Origin: Nonomuraea zeae
Lineage (GTDB): Bacteria; Actinomycetota; Actinomycetes; Streptosporangiales; Streptosporangiaceae
Direction: 5' to 3'
DNA: 64,000 nucleotides
NCBI RefSeq assembly: GCF_005889725.1
Contig: NZ_VCKX01000001.1
Coordinates: 95,003-159,002 of the forward strand
Part shown: positions 18,852-27,254 of the stretch, piece after piece
How the letters are laid out: the number at the start of each line of letters is the position of its first letter
Position numbering within the stretch: the stretch's first letter is position 1
Notes under the pieces: model-generated
Told to the model about the DNA's origin: nothing
The model's input: only the letters and a program-made list of their open reading frames with translations
Database searches by the model: none
Program-made: the position numbers and the translations under genes

Positions 18852-19795
18852 GTCTTCCCGTCGTGGCCGAGGACATCCGCGCGGCACAGAGGCGGATATC
18901 CGGCCACTGCCGCCGGACGCCGACCATCGAGGTGCGCGGGGACGACTTCGGCATCGCGCACGACATGACCATGAAGCTGGAGTTGCTGCAGCACACCGGC
19001 TCCTTCAAGCCGCGTGGCGCCTTCAACAACATGCTGGTGGAGATCGCCGGTTTCGGGGAGGCGGGCGTCGCGGCGGCCTCGGGCGGCAACCACGGCATCG
19101 CCGTCGCGTACGCCGCACGCCGCCTCGGCGTCACCGCGACGATCTTCGTCCCGGCCACGGTCAGTCCTTTGAAGCTGGCGGCCATAGCGGAGCTGACCGA
19201 TCGAGTGGTCGTGTCCGGGGACGACTACGACGAGGCCCAGCAAGCCTGCGCCGCCTACGTGCGCGACTCCGGCGCACACGAGGTGCACCCCTACGGAGTG
19301 GCCGCGACGGTCGCCGGCCAGGGGACCATCGCCCTGGAGTGGGACGAGCAGGCGCCGGGACTCGACACAGTCCTCGTCGCCGCAGGCGGAGGAGGGCTCG
19401 TCTCGGGGCTCGCGTCGTGGTGGCACGGCCACCGGGTCAAGGTCGTGGGGGTCGAGCCCCGCGGCTCCCGTGCTCTACACGCCGCGCTCGAAGCCGGGGG
19501 TCCCGTGGATGTGGCGGTCGCCTCCGTGGCGGCGGACTCCCTGGGCCCGCGAAACGTCGGAGACCTCGTACACCGCATCTGCTCACAGGCCGTCTCGGAC
19601 GTCGTCCTGGTCGACGATGACGACATCGTCCGCGCCCAGGCGGCGCTGTGGCGCAGCCTGCGGCTCCCGGTGGAAGCGGGTGGCGCGACCGCGCTGGCCG
19701 CCCTCCTCAGTGCCGCCTACCGGCCCCGCCCCGGTGAGCGTGTCGGCGTGCTGGTGTGCGGCGGGAACGTCGATCCTCGTCTGCTGAACCCTTGA
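18848..19795 (+). CDS. PLP-dependent threonine/serine dehydratase family protein
   Basis: The protein has 315 residues from GTG, overlapping the FAH gene by 4 nt. It has the fold-type II signature: the PLP Lys in GSFKPRGA (near residue 55), SGGNHGIAVA, a Gly-rich phosphate loop AAGGGGLVSG and a C-terminal VLVCGGN. It lacks the ACT domain of biosynthetic IlvA, so it is a catabolic-type dehydratase or racemase. In this operon it may handle an amino-acid-like intermediate or product instead of threonine itself. Confidence 0.88.
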   Translation: MSLPVVAEDIRAAQRRISGHCRRTPTIEVRGDDFGIAHDMTMKLELLQHTGSFKPRGAFNNMLVEIAGFGEAGVAAASGGNHGIAVAYAARRLGVTATIFVPATVSPLKLAAIAELTDRVVVSGDDYDEAQQACAAYVRDSGAHEVHPYGVAATVAGQGTIALEWDEQAPGLDTVLVAAGGGGLVSGLASWWHGHRVKVVGVEPRGSRALHAALEAGGPVDVAVASVAADSLGPRNVGDLVHRICSQAVSDVVLVDDDDIVRAQAALWRSLRLPVEAGGATALAALLSAAYRPRPGERVGVLVCGGNVDPRLLNP

Positions 19796-19804
19796 GAGGC
19801 CCCC

Positions 19805-21106
19805 ATGCCCCCTGCCTCGGTTTCTCCGTCTCCCCTGGTGACCGGCGCGCTCTTCCGCAAGGTGTCGTTGCGGATCGTCCCGCTGATCTTCCTCGGCTAT
19901 CTGCTCGCCTTCCTGGACCGCATCAACCTCGGCTTCGCCAAGTTGAAGATGCTCGACGCGCTGGGATTCAGCGAACTCGTCTACGGCCTCGGGGCCGGCC
20001 TCTTCTTCGTGGCCTACATCGTGTTCGAGGTGCCCAGCAACGTCATCATGCAGAAGACCAGCGCGCGCTGGTGGCTGGCCAGAATCATGATCACCTGGGG
20101 GGTTCTGTCCGGCCTGACGGCGTTCGTCACCGATGTCTGGCAGTTCTACGCCCTCAGGTTCCTGCTCGGCGCGGCGGAGGCGGGCTTCGTTCCCGGCGTG
20201 CTGCTCTATCTCACCCAGTGGTATCCCTCTCAGCGACGCGCTCGCGTCATCGGATTCTTCCTCATCGGTCTGCCCGCCGCTTCGCTGGTGGGAGGACCCT
20301 TGTCCGGGTGGATCATGTCGCGGTTCGAGGGAGTCAACGGCTGGATGGGATGGCAGTGGCTGTTCCTCCTGGAGGCCGCTCCGGCCGTTGTGCTGGGCCT
20401 GCTGTTCCCGTTCGTGCTCGCGTCGAGCGTGCAGACGGCCCGGTGGCTCACCGATGACGAGAAGGGACAGCTGGCGGCGGTCCTGCGGGCCGATCGGGAC
20501 GCGCTTCCAGCGCAGGGGCACGACCTCGGAGCCGCGTTCAGGTCGGGGCGCGTGTGGCGGCTGGGGCTGGTCGCCTTCAGTTTCCTGACCGCCACGTACA
20601 CCATCAGCTTCTGGCTGCCGTCCATCCTGCAGGAGGCGGGGGCGGGCGGGGCCACGGCCATCGGCTGGCTCACCACGATTCCGAGCGCCTGCGGCATCGT
20701 GGCGCTTCTGCTCAACGGGTTCCTGTCGGACCGGGCGCGAGAGCGCCGCCGCCACATCATCGTGCCCTTCGCCCTGGCGATCGCCGGGCTGGCGGGCGCC
20801 ATCGCGACGGATGGCTCTGTCCTCCTTGTCACGTTGACGATCACGCTGGCCAATATCGGGATCGTCGCCAGTTACCCCGTCTTCTGGTGCCTGCCCGGGA
20901 TCTTCCTTCAGGGAGCCGCCGCCGCGGCGGGGATGGCGCTCATCTCGTCGATCGGCAACCTCGGCGGATTCGTCGCCACGTACGCGCTCGCCTGGATGAA
21001 GGACCTGACCGGAAGCGCGACGAGCGGGTTCGTCACCGCGATCGTCCTTCTGGCCATCAGCATCGTCATCATCCACCGGCTCCCGGCCGCGGAAGTGAAC
21101 CGGTGA
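19805..21106 (+). CDS. MFS transporter, anion:cation symporter (ACS) family
   Basis: The protein has 433 residues and 12 predicted membrane segments. ACS-family hallmarks include YLLAFLDRINLGFAKLKM in the first helix, VPSNVIMQKTSARWW, and RFLLGAAEAGFVPG. Relatives take up organic anions such as phthalate, tartrate or hydroxyphenylacetate. It follows the dehydratase by 9 nt and is probably the importer for the substrate degraded by this operon. Confidence 0.92.
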   Translation: MPPASVSPSPLVTGALFRKVSLRIVPLIFLGYLLAFLDRINLGFAKLKMLDALGFSELVYGLGAGLFFVAYIVFEVPSNVIMQKTSARWWLARIMITWGVLSGLTAFVTDVWQFYALRFLLGAAEAGFVPGVLLYLTQWYPSQRRARVIGFFLIGLPAASLVGGPLSGWIMSRFEGVNGWMGWQWLFLLEAAPAVVLGLLFPFVLASSVQTARWLTDDEKGQLAAVLRADRDALPAQGHDLGAAFRSGRVWRLGLVAFSFLTATYTISFWLPSILQEAGAGGATAIGWLTTIPSACGIVALLLNGFLSDRARERRRHIIVPFALAIAGLAGAIATDGSVLLVTLTITLANIGIVASYPVFWCLPGIFLQGAAAAAGMALISSIGNLGGFVATYALAWMKDLTGSATSGFVTAIVLLAISIVIIHRLPAAEVNR

Positions 21107-21159
21107 ACGGCACGTGCCGCCCGCATGGCTGAACTTGTGCTCGATCTTGGTTGCGGGTC

Positions 21160-21273
21160 ATGCGGCGGCCCGGCGCTCTCTCCACGATCACCGGGTCCCA
21201 GCCGATGCGCCGCGGGCCGATCGCCGTCGCGATGCCGCTGACGCCGAGGCCGACGGCCAGGGCCCGGGGTCAT
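21160..21273 (-). pseudogene. Relic of an FAD-dependent monooxygenase N-terminus
   Basis: Read on the - strand, ALAVGLGVSGIATAI then RRIGWDPVIVERAPGRR resembles the GxGxxG dinucleotide-binding start of FAD monooxygenases. The apparent ATG (21273) is one frame off this reading, so there is a frameshift right after it, and nothing of the remaining protein follows. It is a decayed fragment between the MFS gene and the quinone reductase. Confidence 0.5.
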
Positions 21274-21292
21274 GGCTTCCTTCTCCATCCGG

Positions 21293-22234
21293 CTACGGGA
21301 CGAAGACGATGCGCTCCTCGGTCTCGGCGGCCCACGCCTGCGTGACCTGGGCGAGGGGTACGGCACGGGCCCGTACGTCGATCGCGCCCGCGGTCACCGA
21401 TGAGGCCAGCTCCGGCAGCTCGGCGATGAAGTCGCGGGCGGGGACCGAGCCGATGCCGCTGCCGACGATCTGCAGGCGGGCGGAGCGCAGTGCCGCTGAG
21501 GGGATCGGCGCGCTCTGACCGGCGACGGATCCGATCTGGATCCAGGTCAGCGGGGTGGTGCGGTCGGCGCGGGCGGTGAGCATCGGGATCATGGCGCCGG
21601 CGGCGGGTTCACCCCACACGTAGTCGATGACCACGTCGACGTCGGCCGCGTGGCCGATCTCCCCGTGGCCGATCTGGTCGAAGGTGATCGTCTCGTCGGC
21701 GCCGAGCGCGGCCAGCGCCTTCAGGCGGGTGGCGTCGCGGCCGGCCGCGATGACCTGGGCGGCGCCGAACAGCTTGGCGATCTGGACCGCCATCCGTCCG
21801 GCGTTGCCGGTGGCGCCGAGGACGAGGACGCGCTGACCGGCGTGGAAGTCGACGCGGCGGCGCAGCGCGACCCAGGACGACATGGCCGGGTTCATCGCGG
21901 CGGCGATCTGCACGGGGTCGATGCCGCCGGGCAGGATCACGCTGCGGCGAGGGTCGATGAGGGTGCGGTCGGCGAACGTCCCCAGCGCCGTGTCGTCCAG
22001 GACCACGTAGCGGAGGTTGCCCTCCTGGTCGCGTACGACGCCGTCGACGCCGGGGACGAGCGGGTACCTCCCGCTGCTGGTGTAGTGCGAGCCGTTCGCC
22101 TTGGACCTGGTCAGGTGATGCAGGCCCGCCGCGAGCACCTCGACGACCAGCTCGTCGCCGTTGTGTGGCGCGGGGTCGGGGTGGTCGCGATAGACCGGAG
22201 GGGCGTCGGCGGCCCGGATGACGGCAGCGTGCAT
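21293..22234 (-). CDS. Zinc-type alcohol dehydrogenase/quinone oxidoreductase family (MDR)
   Basis: The protein has 313 residues starting at ATG 22234, directly behind GGAGGTCACC. An N-terminal GroES-like domain is followed by a Rossmann domain with VLVLGATGNAGRMAVQIAKLFGA. It lacks the Cys/His set of zinc enzymes, so it is a QOR-like NADPH reductase. Three MarR-type operators occupy the gap to the divergent MarR gene, two of them within 70 bp of this start. Repression by MarR and induction by an electrophile or quinone is likely. Confidence 0.9.
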   Translation of the reverse strand: MHAAVIRAADAPPVYRDHPDPAPHNGDELVVEVLAAGLHHLTRSKANGSHYTSSGRYPLVPGVDGVVRDQEGNLRYVVLDDTALGTFADRTLIDPRRSVILPGGIDPVQIAAAMNPAMSSWVALRRRVDFHAGQRVLVLGATGNAGRMAVQIAKLFGAAQVIAAGRDATRLKALAALGADETITFDQIGHGEIGHAADVDVVIDYVWGEPAAGAMIPMLTARADRTTPLTWIQIGSVAGQSAPIPSAALRSARLQIVGSGIGSVPARDFIAELPELASSVTAGAIDVRARAVPLAQVTQAWAAETEERIVFVP

Positions 22235-22253
22235 GGTGACCTCCAGAAGACAG

Positions 22254-22274
22254 ATGGTTTGCATTTCCAACCAT
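22254..22274. promoter_or_regulatory. MarR operator 1
   Basis: This 21-bp site has outer half-sites ATGGTT and AACCAT. It is the exact reverse complement of operator 2, 7 bases away, and ends 20 bp upstream of the oxidoreductase start. Confidence 0.75.
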
Positions 22275-22281
22275 CGCCATA

Positions 22282-22302
22282 ATGGTTGGAAATGCAAACC
22301 AT
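22282..22302. promoter_or_regulatory. MarR operator 2
   Basis: This 21-bp site has half-sites ATGGTT and AACCAT and mirrors operator 1 base for base in the opposite orientation. It lies between the divergent oxidoreductase and MarR genes. Confidence 0.75.
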
Positions 22303-22335
22303 GTCAACCGCGCCGGCCTTTCCACGCGTTTCGGC

Positions 22336-22356
22336 ATGGTTGGTCATTCCAACCAT
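22336..22356. promoter_or_regulatory. MarR operator 3
   Basis: This 21-bp site has the same outer half-sites, inner sequence TGGTCATTCC, and ends 19 bp before the MarR ATG. It probably mediates autorepression. Confidence 0.75.
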
Positions 22357-22375
22357 GTCGAACTAGCATGGCGGC

Positions 22376-22828
22376 ATGACCAGCGCCGACGATGTCATGG
22401 ACGCCCTCGTCCGGACCACCTTCGAGGTGGCAGGCGTGCTGACCCGCATCGGTGGCGAGCACGACCTGTCGCTCACCCAGCTACGCGTGCTCGGCATCCT
22501 CCGTGACCGCCGCGCCCGCGTCACCGAACTGGCCGCCTATCTCGGCCTGGACAAATCCACGATGTCCACCCTCATCGCCCGCGCCGAGCGCCGGGGGCTG
22601 CTGACCCGCGGCAAGAATCCCCATGACGGCCGGGTCGTCGAGGTGTACATGACTCCAGCCGGGCTCGAGCTCGCCAAGCGCGTGGAGGACGACATCCGGC
22701 GCGCCCTGGGGCCCGCGACCGGACGTCTGGACTCTGAGCAGGTCGATCGGCTGGTCAACCTGCTCGACGTCGTCTCGGCCCGCTCGTCGGGTACGCCCGC
22801 CGTACCGGGGCCGACGGCCGCGCTCTGA
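22376..22828 (+). CDS. MarR family transcriptional regulator
   Basis: The protein has 150 residues. The winged HTH is clear (LTQLRVLGILRDRR, then VTELAAYLGLDKSTMSTLIARAERRGLL, and the wing NPHDGRVVEVYMT). It faces a quinone-oxidoreductase gene across three 21-bp operators. It is probably a redox- or phenol-responsive repressor of that gene and itself. Confidence 0.93.
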   Translation: MTSADDVMDALVRTTFEVAGVLTRIGGEHDLSLTQLRVLGILRDRRARVTELAAYLGLDKSTMSTLIARAERRGLLTRGKNPHDGRVVEVYMTPAGLELAKRVEDDIRRALGPATGRLDSEQVDRLVNLLDVVSARSSGTPAVPGPTAAL

Positions 22829-22890
22829 CCGAACAGGGCCACGGACGGTTCCTGAGGTCTGCGGCGTTCACCCCGTCGAGGCGGTGCGCC

Positions 22891-22971
22891 TCAGGCCACC
22901 AGGCCCCTGCGGTGGGCGTAGACCGCTGCCCGCACGCGGTCAGGCAGGTCGAGCTCGGTGAGGAGGCTGAA
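22891..22971 (-). pseudogene. Relic of a LuxR-family response regulator C-terminus
   Basis: On the - strand, FSLLTELDLPDRVRAAVYAHRRGLVA and stop matches the last helices of NarL/LuxR regulators (usual form LLxKLxLRDRxQAVVxAYExGLV). Only these 26 codons remain. The downstream end of the GNAT-like gene runs into it in another frame, so a deletion appears to have joined the two. Confidence 0.6.
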
Positions 22972-23911
22972 TCGGGAAGCGGCCGCGGCGCCAGCGCCAG
23001 TGGCGGCCGGCCTTCAGGTGGTCGACGATCGCGCGCTGGAGCGTGGTGCGGCGCGGCAGCTGGTCGAGCGGCGTGGTCAGGGTGCGGAACACGAACCGCG
23101 CCGCCTCGACGTCGGCGTCCAGCCCTTCCGGCTCCTCGTAGGGCTCCAGCTCGAACCTCCGCTGGAACTGGACGATGTTGGAGTCGCCGGGCAGGTACTC
23201 CAGTAACTGCGGGTCGAGCAGCCACGAGCCGCAGGCGAACTCCGTGTAGCGCTCGTCGGGAAAGTGGCGCGGGAAGAACGCGCGGGCCTCGTCGAGCGAC
23301 GCCGCGACCGCCTCCGGGGTCATCGGTCCCGACTCGGGGATGTGCAGGTCGATGGTGGTGCCGCCGCGATGGTGCTGCAGCCGGCCCAGCTCGTAGATGC
23401 CGCCGCGCGCGTGCAGCGTCAGCCAGCTCTGCATGACCGGCCAGCCCTCGCGGTTCATCCGCCGGTCGATCGCGAGGTTCCGGCCCAGGTCGGCGAGGGT
23501 CACCCAGGACACGGCATCGGCGATGCCGTGGTCGCGGTGGTATCCCCTGACGACGTCGACCAGGGCCAGGTACGCGTACACGTAGAGGTGCCGCCAGGCG
23601 GGGCCCCGGTCGCGCGGCAGCTCCGGACCGGGCGACAGCCAGCCGTGGCCTCCGAGATCGGCGCGGACCAGGGCGATCGAGCGGTCGAGCAGCCAGCGCA
23701 GCTCCGGAGTCCACAGTGGCGAGCCCGGGTCGGGCCAGCCCGCCATGATCTCGGCGGCGTCGTCCGGCCGCACCGCGAGCCGGTCGAGGATCGCGGGCGC
23801 GTCGGCCTTTGCGGGCAGCGGAGCCGACGGCCGGTCGCCGGCGAGCCGGTGCACACGGTCGACGTCCTCGACGGGTACCCCGAGCCGGGCGGCGGTGTCG
23901 TCCAGATCCAT
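22940..23911 (-). CDS. GNAT-like acyltransferase-domain protein
   Basis: The protein has 323 residues from ATG 23911; an in-frame earlier start is possible. An N-terminal helical region (LDDTAARLGVPVEDVDRVHR) is followed by WRHLYVYAYLALVDVVRGYH, TLHARGGIYELGRLQHHR and FACGSWLLDPQLLEYLP. This matches actinobacterial proteins with paired N- and C-terminal GNAT-like domains whose substrate is unknown. The last 10 or so residues overlap a LuxR relic in another frame, so the natural C-terminus may have been replaced. Confidence 0.72.
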   Translation of the reverse strand: MDLDDTAARLGVPVEDVDRVHRLAGDRPSAPLPAKADAPAILDRLAVRPDDAAEIMAGWPDPGSPLWTPELRWLLDRSIALVRADLGGHGWLSPGPELPRDRGPAWRHLYVYAYLALVDVVRGYHRDHGIADAVSWVTLADLGRNLAIDRRMNREGWPVMQSWLTLHARGGIYELGRLQHHRGGTTIDLHIPESGPMTPEAVAASLDEARAFFPRHFPDERYTEFACGSWLLDPQLLEYLPGDSNIVQFQRRFELEPYEEPEGLDADVEAARFVFRTLTTPLDQLPRRTTLQRAIVDHLKAGRHWRWRRGRFPIQPPHRARPA

Positions 23912-24052
23912 GCGGACGATCCTATGATCACCGGCAACGCCACGGAGAAGGGTCAAGGAACCTCTCCTCGGTGCGAGAGGACCGGGAGCAGGTCACCAAC
24001 TGCCTCACCCCCTGGCGAGACTGCCTCTGGGGTTCCCCGCGCAGCGCGCTGC

Positions 24053-24351
24053 CTGCGCGCCCGGCGACCAGCTCACCCCGGCCGCGCAGGCGGCCCTCAA
24101 GCCGGGTGACCGCATGGTCTCCTCGAACGGCCAGAAGATCGGCCGTCTGGCACGCGGCCTTCTCCGGCGAGGAGCGCGACCCCGAGGGCCCGGTGGGCAT
24201 GGTCGGCGCGGGCCGCTTGGACGGCGAGATCCTGAGCTCCGGCTGCCGCTCGACGGCGGGCACATCGCGGGCGGCGGCGCTGGCGATGATGATCATGGCA
24301 GGCCTGCTCGTCCACGCCGACCTGGTCAACCCGCTCACACTGACGAGCTGA
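24053..24351 (+). pseudogene. Decayed site-2 protease (RseP/Rip-type) relic
   Basis: Pieces of a membrane metalloprotease appear in order but in different frames. A PDZ-like ALKPGDRMVSSNGQKIG is followed by GEERDPEGPVGMVGAGR, then LPLDGGHIAGG (the second metal-ligand motif, usually LPLDGGHI). The end is ALAMMIMAGLLVHADLVNP, like the last helix of RseP. The N-terminal HExxH half is absent. At least two frameshifts and internal deletions make it non-functional. Bases 23912-24052 in front show nothing recognisable. Confidence 0.65.
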
Positions 24352-24412
24352 CTTCGACCGTATTTTGGGGGGACGGCTGTTCTCCTGGCGGGCCGGCAGA
24401 GAGAATGTCGCC

Positions 24413-24811
24413 ATGATCGGTCACATCGGGATCAACGTTCCTGATCTGCAGACCGCCAAGAGCTACTACGACGTTTTTATGCCGTTGCTGGGCTTCGAGG
24501 AGTTCTTCAGCACCGAGGACGAGTTCTCCTACCGTCCGGCCGGCGGGAAGCCAGGCGCCTACCTGTTCATCTACCCCGCGAGCGAGCCGGGTGACTACTC
24601 CCGGCACCGTGCCGGGCTACAGCACGTCGCCTTCATGGTGAGCAGCCGGTCGGTGGTCGAGAAGGTGCATGAACGGGTCACTGAGCTTGGGGCCACCGTG
24701 CTGCACGAGCCCCGCGTGTTTCCGGAGTACCCGCAGCCCTACTACGCGACCTTCTGGCTCGACCCGTTCGGCATCATGCTGGAGGCCGTCTGCCACCACG
24801 ATCGGGATTGA
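24413..24811 (+). CDS. VOC family (glyoxalase/bleomycin-resistance fold) protein
   Basis: The protein has 132 residues from ATG 24413. It is a single VOC domain: HIGINVPDLQTAKSYYD with first metal His, LQHVAFMV with the second, and a C-terminal FGIMLEAVCHH with the acidic ligand. These dimeric metalloproteins isomerise, cleave or sequester small electrophiles or drugs. The substrate is not known. It stands alone. Confidence 0.88.
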   Translation: MIGHIGINVPDLQTAKSYYDVFMPLLGFEEFFSTEDEFSYRPAGGKPGAYLFIYPASEPGDYSRHRAGLQHVAFMVSSRSVVEKVHERVTELGATVLHEPRVFPEYPQPYYATFWLDPFGIMLEAVCHHDRD

Positions 24812-24835
24812 TGTCGACGGAGGACGAATCCGCGC

Positions 24836-25435
24836 TCAACGGCGGTTCACCTTCGCCTGCAGTTGAGGACGGGCAAACCAGCCGGCATCGAGTCGCTGGC
24901 CGGTCAGCGACTCCAGGGTGGCCATCGCGGTCTCCCAGTCAGGGCCCGGGCCGGAGCGATCGTGGAGGTCGCGCAACGCATCGAGATGGCCGGTCAACGC
25001 CTCCGGGTCGGTCCCCCGCCGCTCCAGCGGGCGCAGCGTCTCCACCTCGGTGACCACCACGCCGTCCACGAGGTAGTAGAGCCTGCTGAAGTTGTTGATC
25101 AGCCAGAACACCGAATGAACTGTGGCGCCCTGGCTGAGCCGCCGCAACACGTCCTCCTCGGCGGTGGCGGTGCCGTACCCCACGACGATGACCGTGTCAC
25201 CGCGCTGTTCGAGGAAGACCGTGTCATCGTCGTCATCGGCTTCAGCCGGCTGGTGCGGCGTCACGGTGTCCGGGTCACCGTGCAACCGGCGTACCGCCTC
25301 TTGCACCGTCAACCCCGCGTGGTGAGGCCGCACCACCGTCCAGCTCAGGTTTTCCCCGGGGCATGGCTGGAGATCGCTCAACTGCTCGAGCGTCCGCACG
25401 TAGTGCTCGATCTGCTCCGGTGTCGGGCCTGCCAT
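24836..25435 (-). CDS. DUF6461 family protein
   Basis: The protein has 199 residues from ATG 25435. The conserved core reads GDTVIVVGYGTATAEEDVLRRLSQ and VHSVFWLINNFSRLYYLVDGVVVTE, as I recall for DUF6461 proteins, which are common in actinomycetes and of unknown function. An acidic run (EADDDDD) precedes the core. It lies 150 bp downstream of dhaL on the same strand but does not look like part of that operon. Confidence 0.7.
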   Translation of the reverse strand: MAGPTPEQIEHYVRTLEQLSDLQPCPGENLSWTVVRPHHAGLTVQEAVRRLHGDPDTVTPHQPAEADDDDDTVFLEQRGDTVIVVGYGTATAEEDVLRRLSQGATVHSVFWLINNFSRLYYLVDGVVVTEVETLRPLERRGTDPEALTGHLDALRDLHDRSGPGPDWETAMATLESLTGQRLDAGWFARPQLQAKVNRR

Positions 25436-25588
25436 GATCGTCTCCTTCGGAATCGCAGTCGCACGACCGTACTGCGCGAAGGGACCGGCGGCACAGGGCT
25501 CGCGACGCGCACTCCCGGGGTGGGCAAGCTCGAACGCACCACCGGCGAAGCACCCGAAGGCCCGCACCCGTCTGGTTTGCCCGCCCCC

Positions 25589-26212
25589 TTACCGCGTCGG
25601 CGAGGTGGCCTGCTGCCAGGATTGCAGGAATCGCCACATGGCGGTCGCGCCGGGATCCTGCAAACCGATGCTGCGTTCCTGCAGCCACGCCGCGCGCCCG
25701 CGCCGGGACTGGAGCGCGCGGGTGTCGACGACGGCCTTCTCCGCGACCGCGGTGGCCGCGTCCAGGCCGGCGGCGCCGTTCGTGGCGGCGCTCAGAGCGT
25801 CGGCGGCGGGCAGGATTACATCGACGATCGTCTTGTCCCCGAGCTGGGTCTTGCCGCGCTGGGCGATGTTGTCCCCGGCTGCGCGGACGAACCGGGCGGC
25901 GGCCGATACGTCGACGTCCTCGACGTCCACCCACGTCTTCGATCCGGCGAGCAGGCCCCCCGCGACGAGGGCGGCGAGCGTCGAGGGGTTGGCGTTGGCG
26001 AACGCCTTCGCGCACGCGCGGGCGATCTCCGGCGGCGTGACGTCCTCGGGCAGCGTGTCGAGCACCTCGATGACCGCGGCGGCTCCCAGCGAGACGGTGA
26101 TGCCGAGGTCACCGTCACCCAGTGCCTGGTCGAGATCACGCAGCTCGTCGGCCACCTCGATGAGCTGCGAAAGGCTGCGCTTGATCGTTTCGATCAGCTC
26201 TGGCGAGCGCAT
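25589..26212 (-). CDS. DhaL-type kinase subunit (ATP-binding)
   Basis: The protein has 207 residues of the DAK2 fold. Mg-ATP ligands are in the motif LDQALGDGDLGITVSLGA (Asp residues), with GGLLAGSKTW and GDKTIVDVILPAAD later. It pairs with the DhaK subunit encoded 3 bp upstream. As no DhaM phosphotransfer subunit is seen, the pair is probably an ATP-dependent kinase of dihydroxyacetone, erythrulose or a similar ketose. Confidence 0.9.
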   Translation of the reverse strand: MRSPELIETIKRSLSQLIEVADELRDLDQALGDGDLGITVSLGAAAVIEVLDTLPEDVTPPEIARACAKAFANANPSTLAALVAGGLLAGSKTWVDVEDVDVSAAARFVRAAGDNIAQRGKTQLGDKTIVDVILPAADALSAATNGAAGLDAATAVAEKAVVDTRALQSRRGRAAWLQERSIGLQDPGATAMWRFLQSWQQATSPTR

Positions 26213-26215
26213 GGT

Positions 26216-27217
26216 TCAGACCTCCAGGAAGAACGGCGAGGACGCCGGCGCGTTGAGCAGCTCGAGGCGGGCGTCGTCGAGCTTGAGCAGGGAAATCGAG
26301 GCTCCGGCCATCTCCAGGCTGGTCGCGTATTCGCCCACGTACTTCTTCTCGATCGACAGACCGTGCTCCGACAGCACCTGGTGCGCCCGGCGGTACATGA
26401 CGTAGAGCTCTTCCAGGGGCGTGGCGCCGAGGCCGTTGACCAGTACGGCCACGCGATCGCCCGGGACCAGCTCCAGGTCCTTGACGAGCGCGTCGATGAT
26501 CCGGTCGGTGATCGCGTCCGCCGTTTCGAGCGGACCCCGGTGGATGCCGGGCTCGCCGTGGATGCCGATGCCGACCTCCATCTCGCCTTCCGCCAGGGAG
26601 AAGCTCGGCTCTCCGGTGGTGGGCAGGACGGTCGGTGACAGGCCGATGCCCATGGTGGCAGTGTGCTCGACGACGTCCTCCGCGACCGCCGCGACCTGCT
26701 CAAGGCTGTCGCCCCGCTCGGCCGCGGCGCCGGCGGCCTTGTAGGCGAACATGATGCCGGCCACGCCGCGGCGCTCGTGCTTACGCTCCTTCGGCTGGCT
26801 GGCGACGTCGTCGCGGCCCAGCACCGTACGGGTCTCGATGTCGTCGAGCTCGGCCAGATCGGCGGCGAGGTCGAAGTTGAAGACGTCGCCACCGTAGTTG
26901 CCGTACAGATACAGCACGCCGGCTCCGCCGTTGACCGCCTTCGTGGCTTCGAAGCACTGCTGGGAGCTGGGCGAGCTGAAGACGTTCCCGATCGCCACAC
27001 CCGAGCAGAGCCCCTTCCCGACATAGCCCTTGAACAGGGGCAGGTGACCCGAGCCGCCGCCCGTGACGATGCCCACCTTGCCGGTGACCGGCGCGTCGGC
27101 CCGGACCAGGATCCGCCGGTCGTCGCCGGGGATCTTCACCTGGTCGGGATGAGCCAGGACGATGCCCTCGATCATCTCGTCGACGAAATCACCGGGCTTG
27201 TTTATGATCTTCTTCAC
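26216..27217 (-). CDS. DhaK-type kinase subunit (substrate-binding)
   Basis: The protein has 333 residues. The family start MKKIINKPGDFVDEMIEGI is present, with TGGGSGHLPLFKGYVGKG and the substrate-bonding His in VGIGIHGEPG (near residue 213). DhaK binds the ketose as a hemiaminal and DhaL supplies the phosphate. The operon has a ribose-type ABC importer and a DeoR repressor; actinobacterial DhaK/DhaL pairs of this kind include erythrulose kinases. The true sugar is unproven. Confidence 0.92.
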   Translation of the reverse strand: MKKIINKPGDFVDEMIEGIVLAHPDQVKIPGDDRRILVRADAPVTGKVGIVTGGGSGHLPLFKGYVGKGLCSGVAIGNVFSSPSSQQCFEATKAVNGGAGVLYLYGNYGGDVFNFDLAADLAELDDIETRTVLGRDDVASQPKERKHERRGVAGIMFAYKAAGAAAERGDSLEQVAAVAEDVVEHTATMGIGLSPTVLPTTGEPSFSLAEGEMEVGIGIHGEPGIHRGPLETADAITDRIIDALVKDLELVPGDRVAVLVNGLGATPLEELYVMYRRAHQVLSEHGLSIEKKYVGEYATSLEMAGASISLLKLDDARLELLNAPASSPFFLEV

Positions 27218-27254
27218 CGTTTTTCCTTTCCAGGTGAATAGGAGAATGCCGACG

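Noticed and set aside
24863..26638. 591-codon + strand frame across DUF6461 and dhaL
   Set aside because: It crosses two well-supported - strand genes and their gap, and has shadow-type composition.
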